Shown: in pieces, positions 46,119 through 53,980 of the stretch
Position numbering within the stretch: the first letter of the stretch is position 1
Layout: the number at the start of each line of letters is the position of its first letter
Assembly (NCBI RefSeq): GCF_016734805.1
Contig: NZ_JAERQG010000004.1
Span: 372,001-436,000, forward strand
Length of the DNA stretch: 64,000 nt
Reading direction: 5' to 3'
Origin: Marivirga atlantica
GTDB taxonomy: Bacteria > Bacteroidota > Bacteroidia > Cytophagales > Cyclobacteriaceae
The notes under the pieces: model-generated
The model's database searches: none
Seen by the model: only the letters and a program-made list of their open reading frames with translations
Told to the model about the DNA's origin: nothing
Made by a program: the position numbers and the translations under genes

Positions 46119-47306
46119 TCAAATAACTCTCAGTACCAATCCTTTCAAATACTCCCCTTCGGGATGGTAAATACTAATCGGGTGATCTTCCGGCTGATGT
46201 AATTGTTGAATAATCTGTACTTTTCTACCAGCTCTTGCCGCAGCTGAAAAAACTGCAGTACGGAAATGCTCTTGAGTAACCACCTGAGAACAGCTGAAAG
46301 TAAAAAGCACCCCGCCTGACTTCATGTTCCTTATAGCCTTCTCATTAATAGTTCTGTATCCCTTAATACCATTAGCTAGTACCCTTCTGTGTTTGGCAAA
46401 GGCAGGAGGATCTAACACAATAACATCATATTGCTCAGGCATCTCATTTAAGAAGCTAAAGACATCTGCTGTGAAAGATTTATGATTTGAATGATCTTTA
46501 AAATTAAGTTTGATATTTTCATCTGTTAAATCAATGGCCAATTGAGAACTATCAACACTGTGTACTAGCTCAGCACCGGCTTGCATGGCAAAAACCGAGA
46601 AGCCTCCACTGTAACAAAAAGTGTTAAGCACCTTTTTCCCTTTACAGTATTTTTCAAGTAGTTTTCTGTTTTCGCGCTGGTCCACAAAGAAACCTGTCTT
46701 CTGACCTGTTACTACATTGATGTTAAACTTGCAACCATATTCTAATACTTCCCATTCTTCTTTTTCCTCGCCATACAGAAAAGCATCAGAGGTGCTTAAC
46801 TCAGCCTTATAAGGAAGCGTGTGAGCGCTTTTATCATATACAGCCTTCAACTCAAAACCTAATACTTCCTTAATAATATCAAGAAATACATCTTTAATGA
46901 GGTACATCCCGACTGTGTGCGCTTGAAAAACCACGCAACCCGCGTAATAATCTACTATCAACCCAGGGAAACCGTCTCCTTCTCCATGAATGAGTCTGAA
47001 TACATTAGTTTCAGGATTACCCCACAAACCGGCTGTTCTTCTTAACTCGATAGCCTCCTCAAGTTTGGCTTGCCAAAAAGCTTTGTCTAGTTGCTCATTT
47101 TGAAATGTGAGCATGCGTACAGCAATAGAACCAATTTGATAGTAACCTATCCCAATGAAACTACCATCAACTTTTCTTACTTCAACGATTGAACCTTCTT
47201 CAATATCTTCAGGCAAGCTTTTAATGGCACCCGAAAAAATCCACGGATGGAAGCGTTCTAGAGATTTTTCCTTTCCTTTTTTTAGTACAATAGTTGGGTA
47301 GCTCAT
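46119..47306 (-). CDS. RlmI-type class I SAM-dependent rRNA methyltransferase
   Basis: 395 residues. N-terminal PUA-like domain (about 1-75: FHPWIFSGAI, GSIVEVRKVDG), a central domain with FRLIHGEGDGFPGLIVDYY, then a Rossmann methyltransferase: VTGQKTGFFVDQRENR, SAM motif LNTFCYSGGFSVFA (about 210-223) and DPPAFAKHR (about 292-300). This is the RlmI/YccW order, which makes m5C in 23S rRNA; the exact target base is inferred from E. coli. It is 2 nt after comB and is the last of gcvT-comB-methyltransferase. Confidence 0.93.
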   Translation of the reverse strand: MSYPTIVLKKGKEKSLERFHPWIFSGAIKSLPEDIEEGSIVEVRKVDGSFIGIGYYQIGSIAVRMLTFQNEQLDKAFWQAKLEEAIELRRTAGLWGNPETNVFRLIHGEGDGFPGLIVDYYAGCVVFQAHTVGMYLIKDVFLDIIKEVLGFELKAVYDKSAHTLPYKAELSTSDAFLYGEEKEEWEVLEYGCKFNINVVTGQKTGFFVDQRENRKLLEKYCKGKKVLNTFCYSGGFSVFAMQAGAELVHSVDSSQLAIDLTDENIKLNFKDHSNHKSFTADVFSFLNEMPEQYDVIVLDPPAFAKHRRVLANGIKGYRTINEKAIRNMKSGGVLFTFSCSQVVTQEHFRTAVFSAAARAGRKVQIIQQLHQPEDHPISIYHPEGEYLKGLVLRVI

Positions 47307-47308
47307 AT

Positions 47309-48028
47309 TCAGGGTTGGTAATTTCTTAGGCTTTCACCAAAGAGTTTAGGAATAACATCATATTCATTTAGTGTGGCACAAAACTCAATATCTTTAGTAA
47401 CATTCATTTTGGCCAACCTTTTAGCGTGAGCTGAATTTTGCAAGGCTCCTTTCAAATCTCCTTTAAGTTTTTGCCACATGGCTTCTGCGGCAATCGGCAC
47501 ATCACCTAAGTATTCAAAATTATCTTTCAATAATTCACACAATGCTCCGGCAAATAGGGTATCCTCTAAATTAAACTTCCCTTTCCACCCAGCACAGACT
47601 ATTACAATGTCTTGATTTTTGCCTGATAAGTATTTAGCTAATACATCAATATTTAGAAAAGCTCCAATAAGAATTTCATCAGCCATTAAGCTTTTATGGA
47701 TGGCCAAAGTGCCATTGGTTGTTGTAACCGCCACCTTCTCACCTTTCAACTCATCATTCATGTATTCAAAAGGGGAATTACCCATATCAAAACCTTCGGC
47801 CTTTTCACCGTTGCGCTCAGCCGCTGTGAAATAGCCTAAACCTTTAAGCGCCACACACTCTTCTAAAGTTGAAACAGGCATTATTTCCTTCACACCTTGA
47901 GCAATACCCGTCACCATGCAGGAGGTAGCTCTTAAAATATCAACAACTACTACAATCTTATCCTCCAATTCATATTGGTGAATAAGCTCAGGTGTGAGGC
48001 ATATATCTATGGATTGTCTCATAAACAA
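47309..48028 (-). CDS. comB: 2-phosphosulfolactate phosphatase family protein
   Basis: 239 residues from this start (MFMRQ; MRQ at 48022 is equally likely). VVVDILRATSCMVTGIAQG, GNSPFEYM, VAVTTTNGTLAI and IVCAGWKGKFNLEDTLFAGAL are the ComB hallmarks. Known of the family: dephosphorylates 2-phosphosulfolactate to sulfolactate, first described in coenzyme M synthesis of methanogens; bacteria without coenzyme M also have it. In gliding Bacteroidota a link to sulfonate lipids or sulfolactate is possible but is my inference. It directly abuts gcvT and the methyltransferase gene. Confidence 0.9.
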   Translation of the reverse strand: MFMRQSIDICLTPELIHQYELEDKIVVVVDILRATSCMVTGIAQGVKEIMPVSTLEECVALKGLGYFTAAERNGEKAEGFDMGNSPFEYMNDELKGEKVAVTTTNGTLAIHKSLMADEILIGAFLNIDVLAKYLSGKNQDIVIVCAGWKGKFNLEDTLFAGALCELLKDNFEYLGDVPIAAEAMWQKLKGDLKGALQNSAHAKRLAKMNVTKDIEFCATLNEYDVIPKLFGESLRNYQP

Positions 48029-49126
48029 TTACTTCTTCAAATCAACTAAAGGAAGCTTCTTCACTTGTGCTTTCACTTTGTTTTTTCGAACACCAATAAA
48101 TATTTCCGTTTCAGGCTTGGCATGATCGATGTTTACGTAACCCATTCCAATTCCATGGCCTAACATTGGAGATTGAGTACCGCTGGTAACTATTCCGATG
48201 GGATTATCATCAACATCAAATATTTCATAGCCTTGACGAGGAATGCCCCTGTCAATCATATGGAAACCTACAAGCTTTCTCTTTACTCCAGCTTCTTTAG
48301 CCGCAAGCAGATTTTCGCTGTTTACAAACGGTTTAGTAAACTTAGTTACCCAACCCAGGCCTGCTTCTAATGGAGATGTGGTATCGTCAATATCATTACC
48401 GTATAGGCAGAATCCCATTTCCATCCGTAAAGTATCGCGAGCTCCTAAACCTATTGGCTGAATGCCAAACTCCTCACCTGCTTCCATGATCTTATCCCAA
48501 ATCATTTCGGCATGCTCGTTATGTAAATAAATTTCAAAACCTCCAGAGCCGGTGTAGCCGGTAGCTGATAAGATTACATGCTCGGCTCCTGCAAAATCGC
48601 CCACTTTAAAAGTGTAGAATTTAATTTCTGATAAGTCAACTGAAGTTAATTTCTGAAGGGTTTCTGTAGCTTTTGGGCCTTGAACGGCAAAAAGAGAAAA
48701 GTTATCAGAAATATTTTTCATCTCGGCACCTATGCCTTCATTCTGAAGTTTAATCCACTCCCAGTCCTTTTCAATATTGCTGGCATTTACCACCAAAAGA
48801 TACTCATTCTCTCGAATGCAGTAAATCAATAAATCATCAACTATTCCGCCTGTATCATTTGGCAGGTAAGCGTATTGCGCTTTACCTTCAACCAATTTAG
48901 TAGCATCATTGCTACTCACTTTCTGAACTAAATCTAAAGCTTTAGGGCCGGTCACTAGAAACTCACCCATATGTGACACATCAAAAATGCCCACCTTCTC
49001 ACGAACAGTTTTGTGTTCTTCGAGTAGTCCTGCATAAGAAACAGGCATATTATAACCTGCAAAAGGCACCATTTTAGCACCTAAACTAATGTGTTTATCA
49101 TTAAGAGCGATTTTCTTCAATTCCAT
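48029..49126 (-). CDS. gcvT: Glycine cleavage system aminomethyltransferase (T protein)
   Basis: 365 residues. Transfers the methylene unit from the aminomethyl-lipoyl H protein to tetrahydrofolate, releasing ammonia. Visible: [32 protein letters not shown]-like [15 protein letters not shown], the [20 protein letters not shown] signature of the T protein, and [12 protein letters not shown]. Length normal. GcvH and GcvP are not in the window, so the cleavage system is dispersed. A -7 element lies 25 nt upstream; the operon continues into comB and the rRNA methyltransferase. Confidence 0.97.
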   Translation of the reverse strand: MELKKIALNDKHISLGAKMVPFAGYNMPVSYAGLLEEHKTVREKVGIFDVSHMGEFLVTGPKALDLVQKVSSNDATKLVEGKAQYAYLPNDTGGIVDDLLIYCIRENEYLLVVNASNIEKDWEWIKLQNEGIGAEMKNISDNFSLFAVQGPKATETLQKLTSVDLSEIKFYTFKVGDFAGAEHVILSATGYTGSGGFEIYLHNEHAEMIWDKIMEAGEEFGIQPIGLGARDTLRMEMGFCLYGNDIDDTTSPLEAGLGWVTKFTKPFVNSENLLAAKEAGVKRKLVGFHMIDRGIPRQGYEIFDVDDNPIGIVTSGTQSPMLGHGIGMGYVNIDHAKPETEIFIGVRKNKVKAQVKKLPLVDLKK

Positions 49127-49151
49127 ATCTTTTCAGTTTTTTAAAGCACTG

Positions 49152-49159
49152 CAAAAGTA
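49152..49159 (-). promoter_or_regulatory. -7 promoter element for gcvT-comB-methyltransferase
   Basis: Minus strand reads TACTTTTG, an exact TAnnTTTG, about 25 nt before the gcvT ATG. The upstream -33 region is T-rich without a clear TTG. Confidence 0.5.
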
Positions 49160-49212
49160 AGGATTTAGGCTAAGAAAGAAAGTTGACAAATAGGATATTA
49201 TAAGAATAACTC

Positions 49213-49258
49213 ATTGATAATTCGCAATTGATAATTGATCATTTCAATTGCTAATTAC
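49213..49258. repeat. AT-rich intergenic element with inverted repeat
   Basis: ATTGATAATTCGCAATT starts at 49213. Within it, GCAATTGA (49224-49231) and TCAATTGC (49244-49251) form an 8-bp inverted repeat. A near-identical 17-mer (ATTGATAATTCACAATT) occurs at 50583-50599, so the pair flanks the VOC gene and the tiny membrane ORF. Confidence 0.5.
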
Positions 49259-49296
49259 CCATATTATCCCTTATTTCGTTGCAAATTTTTGATTCA

Positions 49297-50361
49297 ATGA
49301 GCAATTATATAATAAGTGGTATTCAGCAAATAGGTATTGGCGTTTCAGATGTTCAAGCTGCCTTTAAATGGTACAGACAAAATTTCGGGATGAGTGTTCC
49401 TGTTTTTGAAGAAGCTGCTGAGGCTGCACTTATGTTGCCTTATACTGGTGGCGAGCCAAGAAGCCGACATGCTATTTTAGCCATCAACATGCAAGGTGGT
49501 GGTGGATTTGAAATCTGGCAATATACTTCCAGAACGCCTGAAGCACCAAAATTTACTCCTCAGCTAGGTGACCTAGGAATCAACATTGCTAAAATGAAAT
49601 CAAAAGATGTTGAAGCAACTTATGAATTGTTCAACAAAAGAGGACTCAATATTCTTAGTGAGCTCTCTAAAGATCCTGATGGCAATCCTACCTTTTTTGT
49701 AAAAGACCCCTGGGACAATATTTTCCAGATAGTACCTAGTGACTCATGGTTTCAGAAAAGAAAAACTGCATTGCCTGGTGGACCTAATGGCGCAATCATC
49801 GGTGTTACAGACTTCGAGAAAGCCAAATCACTTTACAGTGATATACTTGGTTATGATACTGTGGTTTATGAAAAAGAGGGAACCTTTGATGATCTGAAGG
49901 GCATTCCTGGAGGCGACAAAAAAGTAAAAAGAACCTTACTGCGCCATAGTAAACCCAGAGCTGGTGCTTTTAGCCCATTACTTGGAGCAAGTGAAGTTGA
50001 ATTAGTAATAGCACTTGAGCGCAAACCTAAGAAGATATTTGAAAACAGATTCTGGGGTGATTTAGGCTATATCCACCTGTGCTACGACATTAATGGCATG
50101 GCAGATTTAAAAGAGACTTGTGAATCAAAAGGATTTCCTTTCACCGTAGACAGTGCCAATAGTTTTGATATGGGAGAAGCCGCAGGACATTTCACTTATG
50201 TTGAAGATCCTGATGCTGCACTTATTGAATTTGTAGAAACTCACAAAGTACCTATCATGAAAAAAATTAGCTGGTACCTAAACCTACAAAAACGAGATCC
50301 TAAAAAGCCATTGCCAAGATTCATGTTGAAAGCTATGGGATTAAGTGAAGTTAAAGACTAG
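49297..50361 (+). CDS. Two-domain VOC (glyoxalase/dioxygenase fold) protein
   Basis: 354 residues from ATG 49297; a TTG at 49279 would add six. Two tandem vicinal-oxygen-chelate domains: the first begins IQQIGIGVSDVQAAFKWYRQNFGM and ends FQIV, the second begins GAIIGVTDFEKAKSLYSDILGY and ends with DPDAALIEFVETH. Possible metal ligands are Glu in FEIWQY, His in YIHLCYDI and Glu in ALIEFVE; the first strand has Gln where a metal His often sits. The C-terminal 40 residues (KISWYLNLQKRDPKKPLPRFML) extend past the VOC core. Extradiol dioxygenase, HPPD-like or glyoxalase activity cannot be told apart. It is flanked by two copies of an AT-rich element. Confidence 0.82.
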   Translation: MSNYIISGIQQIGIGVSDVQAAFKWYRQNFGMSVPVFEEAAEAALMLPYTGGEPRSRHAILAINMQGGGGFEIWQYTSRTPEAPKFTPQLGDLGINIAKMKSKDVEATYELFNKRGLNILSELSKDPDGNPTFFVKDPWDNIFQIVPSDSWFQKRKTALPGGPNGAIIGVTDFEKAKSLYSDILGYDTVVYEKEGTFDDLKGIPGGDKKVKRTLLRHSKPRAGAFSPLLGASEVELVIALERKPKKIFENRFWGDLGYIHLCYDINGMADLKETCESKGFPFTVDSANSFDMGEAAGHFTYVEDPDAALIEFVETHKVPIMKKISWYLNLQKRDPKKPLPRFMLKAMGLSEVKD

Positions 50362-50381
50362 GTTTCAATTATGAATTGTCA

Positions 50382-50558
50382 ATGAAACAGAAACTAAATA
50401 ACAGAATAAGCCTCATCGCTCTTATCATTTATGGAATAGCAACGAGTACTCGGATAATTTTAATGCAAGCTGATATCAGAGATAATTTTGATTATTTTCT
50501 ACTTGGAAGTGGTATTGTAATTAGCCTCGTTTCCTTCTATAAATTGATTAAAAAGTAG
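50382..50558 (+). CDS. Tiny two-helix membrane protein
   Basis: 58 residues from ATG 50382 (a TTG at 50376 adds two). Two hydrophobic helices (about 9-25 and 37-53) separated by a short acidic turn and ended by KLIKK. It starts 20 nt after the VOC gene on the same strand. I do not recognise a family. The reading frame is short, so expression is plausible rather than shown. Confidence 0.5.
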   Translation: MKQKLNNRISLIALIIYGIATSTRIILMQADIRDNFDYFLLGSGIVISLVSFYKLIKK

Positions 50559-50582
50559 TGGTATAGACATTCATAATTGGTA

Positions 50583-50599
50583 ATTGATAATTCACAATT
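50583..50599. repeat. Second copy of the ATTGATAATTCrCAATT element
   Basis: Matches the element at 49213-49229 at 16 of 17 positions. It lies between the tiny membrane ORF and the exporter gene. Confidence 0.45.
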
Positions 50600-50604
50600 A
50601 TTAA

Positions 50605-52395
50605 CTACTCATTATCAACAGTTTCACCTTGTAGCTGCTTTTGATAAAGCTCTTTGTAAGTACCATTTAGTGCTAATAGTTCTTCTTCAGTTCCCTGCTC
50701 AATAATTTCACCATCATCAAGTACTATGATGTAGTCTGCAAGTTTAGCTGAACTCACTCTGTGTGAAATCACAATACTGGTTCTATTCACCATTATTTTT
50801 TGAAGAGCATTTAAGATCGCATTCTCTGTTTTGGTATCTACTGCGGAAAGTGCATCATCAAAAATCATGATTTTAGGATCACGAGCAATAGCTCTGGCAA
50901 TTGAAACTCGCTGTTTCTGACCTCCGGAAAGCGTAATACCCCTTTCTCCCAGCATGGTTTCATATTTCTTAGGGAAATCAAGAATATTATTGTGCAAATC
51001 GGCATCTTTTGAAGCTTGTAACATTTGCTCTTCTGTTAAACCAGTGGCCCCAAAAGCAATATTATTTCTGATCGAATCAGAAAATAAAAACACATCTTGT
51101 GGCACATAACCAATTTGCCCTCTCAGGTTACTCACCTTATAATCCTGAATGGCAACATCATCAATAAAGATTTCACCTGAAGTAGTATCATACATGCGTG
51201 TTATCAAATTGGCAATGGTAGATTTACCAGAACCAGTAGTTCCTATAACAGCCAGTGTTTCACCTTGCTTAACTGTGAAATTCACACCTTTTAAGGCTTT
51301 AATTCCTGAGTCAGGATACACAAAACTCACATTCTTAAACCCAATATTGCCATCAATATCTTTTTCAAGGTTCTTCTCTGAAACGATATCTGTTTTAGTG
51401 TTTAAGAATTCATTAATCCTTTTTTGCGAAGCCGCAGCCCTTTGAATAATACTCGTTACCCAACCTACAGAAGTTACCGGCCATGTTAATAAATTCACAT
51501 AAATGATAAACTCAGCGATATTACCCGCTGTAATGCCACCATTCATTACTTCAACACCACCTACATAAACTACGAGGATTACACTTAAACCTACCATTCC
51601 CATGATCAATGGAAAAAATAAGGCATTCACAAAAGTGAGCCTAAGTGATCTATGCTTATAATTATTACTCTCTTTAGTGAAATTTCTTAGTGAGTCGTCC
51701 TCCCTAACAAATGACTTAAGTACCCTAATTCCTGAAAAAGCCTCTTGCACCATAGTTGAAAGTTGTGACTGACTTTGTTGAATTTCTTCAGAACGCTTAT
51801 TCATCAAATTATTAACAAAATAGATGCTTACCGATAGAAATGGTAGCGGAATTAAAGAGTACCAAGTTAATGTGGCATTCACATTAAACATAATAGGAAT
51901 TACAATCAGAAATAAAGTGATCAGGTTAGCTGAATACATAATGGCCGGACCTACATACATCCTTACCTTACTAACATCTTCGGAGATTCTGTTCATGATA
52001 TCTCCTGTATTATTTCTTCTGTAGAAACTTAAAGGCAAGTTCTGATAGTGGTTGTATATCTCATTTTTAAGATCATACTCTACCAAGCGTGACATCACTA
52101 TTATTGTCTGCCTAACGAGAAATAGAAACAATCCTCTTCCTAAAGCTAAAAGTATGATGAGACCACCATATAATAAGATAGCCGTTCCGAAAGTATCATT
52201 ATAAATAGCTTGTAAATCAAAGCTATCGAAAAGGCGATACATCTCTATATTCTCTTTCACCAGATTAAAAGCATAGCGCACTACTTGCGCTGGAAAGACG
52301 GCAAAAAAGTTGGAGATGATCATAAACAGCACGCCTAAAGAGAGGTGCCATTTATATTTGAGAAGATATTTATTAAGATACTTTAATTCTTTCAC
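50605..52395 (-). CDS. ABC exporter half-transporter with degenerate catalytic residue
   Basis: 596 residues: six membrane helices (about 1-310) fused to an ATPase domain, the MsbA/lipid- and drug-exporter layout. Walker A GTTGSGKST (about 385-393), signature LSGGQKQR, Walker B IMIFDD at about 508-513: the residue after the Walker B Asp is Asp, where active exporters have Glu. In characterised heterodimeric exporters this marks the inactive site, whose partner carries the Glu. No partner half-transporter adjoins it; both flanking genes are on the plus strand. The substrate is unknown. It diverges from leucine dehydrogenase across 318 nt. Confidence 0.93.
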   Translation of the reverse strand: MKELKYLNKYLLKYKWHLSLGVLFMIISNFFAVFPAQVVRYAFNLVKENIEMYRLFDSFDLQAIYNDTFGTAILLYGGLIILLALGRGLFLFLVRQTIIVMSRLVEYDLKNEIYNHYQNLPLSFYRRNNTGDIMNRISEDVSKVRMYVGPAIMYSANLITLFLIVIPIMFNVNATLTWYSLIPLPFLSVSIYFVNNLMNKRSEEIQQSQSQLSTMVQEAFSGIRVLKSFVREDDSLRNFTKESNNYKHRSLRLTFVNALFFPLIMGMVGLSVILVVYVGGVEVMNGGITAGNIAEFIIYVNLLTWPVTSVGWVTSIIQRAAASQKRINEFLNTKTDIVSEKNLEKDIDGNIGFKNVSFVYPDSGIKALKGVNFTVKQGETLAVIGTTGSGKSTIANLITRMYDTTSGEIFIDDVAIQDYKVSNLRGQIGYVPQDVFLFSDSIRNNIAFGATGLTEEQMLQASKDADLHNNILDFPKKYETMLGERGITLSGGQKQRVSIARAIARDPKIMIFDDALSAVDTKTENAILNALQKIMVNRTSIVISHRVSSAKLADYIIVLDDGEIIEQGTEEELLALNGTYKELYQKQLQGETVDNE

Positions 52396-52462
52396 AGCAA
52401 TTACAACGGTTAGCGGTGTCTATAGTTTGACTATTTAATCACTCAGCACGCAAAGAAAATAA

Positions 52463-52479
52463 TTTTAATCTGATTAAAA
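52463..52479. repeat. 17-bp perfect palindrome between exporter and leucine dehydrogenase
   Basis: TTTTAATC (52463-52470), central T, GATTAAAA (52472-52479). Position in a divergent promoter region suits a regulator site shared by both genes; unproven. Confidence 0.4.
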
Positions 52480-52670
52480 GATGAATACCTTCTGTTTATT
52501 ATGGGAGGCGGGTTTCAAAATAAATTTTCAGCAACTTCGGATTTTAAAAAGTAGGTAGTACTTATAAATTGAGAAATTTTAATTTAAATAAACCTTATTT
52601 AACAAAATTTTATATTGAAGTATACTAATTGAATACAATAACAAATAAGAATTGAAGACATGATGGTGAA

Positions 52671-52701
52671 TTGATAAACATCTAAAAATCATTTAATTTC
52701 G
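52671..52701 (+). promoter_or_regulatory. Promoter TTG-n20-TAATTTCG for leucine dehydrogenase
   Basis: TTG at 52671-52673 and TAATTTCG at 52694-52701, 20-nt spacer. The -7 box ends in TTCG rather than TTTG, as in the promoter at 45523-45553. The predicted start is about 9 nt before ATG 52714. Confidence 0.5.
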
Positions 52702-52713
52702 CAGCGGTTGAAG

Positions 52714-53859
52714 ATGAAAGGTCTTCAGAATAATAATCATTTAAACACACATAAGATGGTTGAATTAAGCAATACCGATACTGCCGAAGTATTTTCTGCT
52801 TTTAATGAAATTACAAAATTAGGCCATGAACAAGTAGTTTACTGCTACGATGAACCTACAGGCCTAAAAGCAATCATTGCCATACATAATACAGTTTTAG
52901 GTCCAGCTCTTGGTGGTACAAGAATGTGGACATATAATAATGACCAAGAAGCTTTAATAGATGTACTTCGCTTATCAAGAGGTATGACTTATAAAGCAGC
53001 CATCTCAGGCTTGAATCTTGGTGGTGGAAAAGCCGTCATCATCGGTGATCCTAAAAAACTCAAGAATGAGGCCTTCCTTAGAAGATTCGGTCGTTTTGTT
53101 GATAGCCTAAGCGGTAGATACATCACTGCTGAAGACATGAATATGTCTACAGCCGATATGGTACAGATATCATACGAAACTGACTATGTTATGGGGATGC
53201 CTGAAAGCATGAGAGGTAGTGGAGACCCTAGCCCGGTTACTGCTTATGGTGTATATATGGGTATGAAAGCTTCTGCTAAAAAGGCCTATGGTTCTGATGA
53301 CCTAAATGGTAAAAAAATTGCTGTACAGGGTGTTGGTCAGGTAGGACATTACCTGGTAAACCATCTAATAAATGAAGGCGCAAAAGTTACTATTACTGAT
53401 ATAAATGAAAGTAATATTAAAAGAGTAACCGATAAGCACAAAGTTGAGGTAGTTGGCACTGATGCCATTTACGATGTAGATGCTGATATTTATGCGCCAT
53501 GTGCCATGGGAGCGACCATCAATGATGATTCTTTAAATAGAATTAAAGCTTCCGTTATTTGTGGAGCAGCCAATAACCAATTGGCTCAAGAAGTTAAGCA
53601 CGGTAAAATGTTACAAGAGCAAGGCATGCTGTACGCACCAGATTTTCTGGTAAATGCAGGAGGTATTATTAATATCTTCCCAGAGTTGATGGGCCATTAC
53701 AACAAAGATTTAGCTCTTCAGCAAACAGAAGGTATCTACGATAAATCAATGGAGATTTTCAACAAAGCTGAAACTGAAGGTAAAACTACTCATCAGGCTG
53801 CTTTGGAAATTGCCGAAAAGCGCATTGCCGACATGGGTAAGGTTAAGTTAGCCTACTAA
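52714..53859 (+). CDS. Leucine dehydrogenase (Glu/Leu/Phe/Val dehydrogenase family)
   Basis: 381 residues from ATG 52714; TTG 52708 and ATG 52756 (MVELSNT) are also possible. NAD-dependent oxidative deamination of branched-chain amino acids. Visible: LGPALGGTRMW, the catalytic-Lys segment GLNLGGGKAVIIGDP (about 100-114), AEDMNMSTADM, then a Rossmann domain VQGVGQVGHYLVNHL and GAANNQLA. The sequence fits the leucine rather than glutamate branch. It makes 2-oxo acids that feed branched fatty acid primers, important in this phylum (known of the pathway). A terminator follows. Confidence 0.93.
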   Translation: MKGLQNNNHLNTHKMVELSNTDTAEVFSAFNEITKLGHEQVVYCYDEPTGLKAIIAIHNTVLGPALGGTRMWTYNNDQEALIDVLRLSRGMTYKAAISGLNLGGGKAVIIGDPKKLKNEAFLRRFGRFVDSLSGRYITAEDMNMSTADMVQISYETDYVMGMPESMRGSGDPSPVTAYGVYMGMKASAKKAYGSDDLNGKKIAVQGVGQVGHYLVNHLINEGAKVTITDINESNIKRVTDKHKVEVVGTDAIYDVDADIYAPCAMGATINDDSLNRIKASVICGAANNQLAQEVKHGKMLQEQGMLYAPDFLVNAGGIINIFPELMGHYNKDLALQQTEGIYDKSMEIFNKAETEGKTTHQAALEIAEKRIADMGKVKLAY

Positions 53860-53880
53860 ATATTAAATAATCATATTAAT

Positions 53881-53918
53881 AAAAGCGCAGTTGCTCTCAA
53901 ATGAGTGATTGCGCTTTT
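53881..53918 (+). terminator. Intrinsic terminator after leucine dehydrogenase
   Basis: Arms AAAAGCGCA (53881-53889) and TGCGCTTTT (53910-53918), with an inner CTC/GAG pairing in the 20-nt loop. Confidence 0.8.
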
Positions 53919-53980
53919 AATATTTTAAATTCTTACATTAGCTTGCTATAAGCTATCTGAGTTCTTTTATTACTGAAGCT

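Larger units (their letters stand above)
52396..52713. other. Divergent intergenic region, exporter versus leucine dehydrogenase
   Basis: About 318 nt, AT-rich, no ORF. It holds a 17-bp perfect palindrome TTTTAATC-T-GATTAAAA (52463-52479) and the leucine dehydrogenase promoter (52671-52701). The palindrome core AATCTGATT is the same as that at 9810-9822. No promoter for the exporter is clear on the minus strand. Confidence 0.5.
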
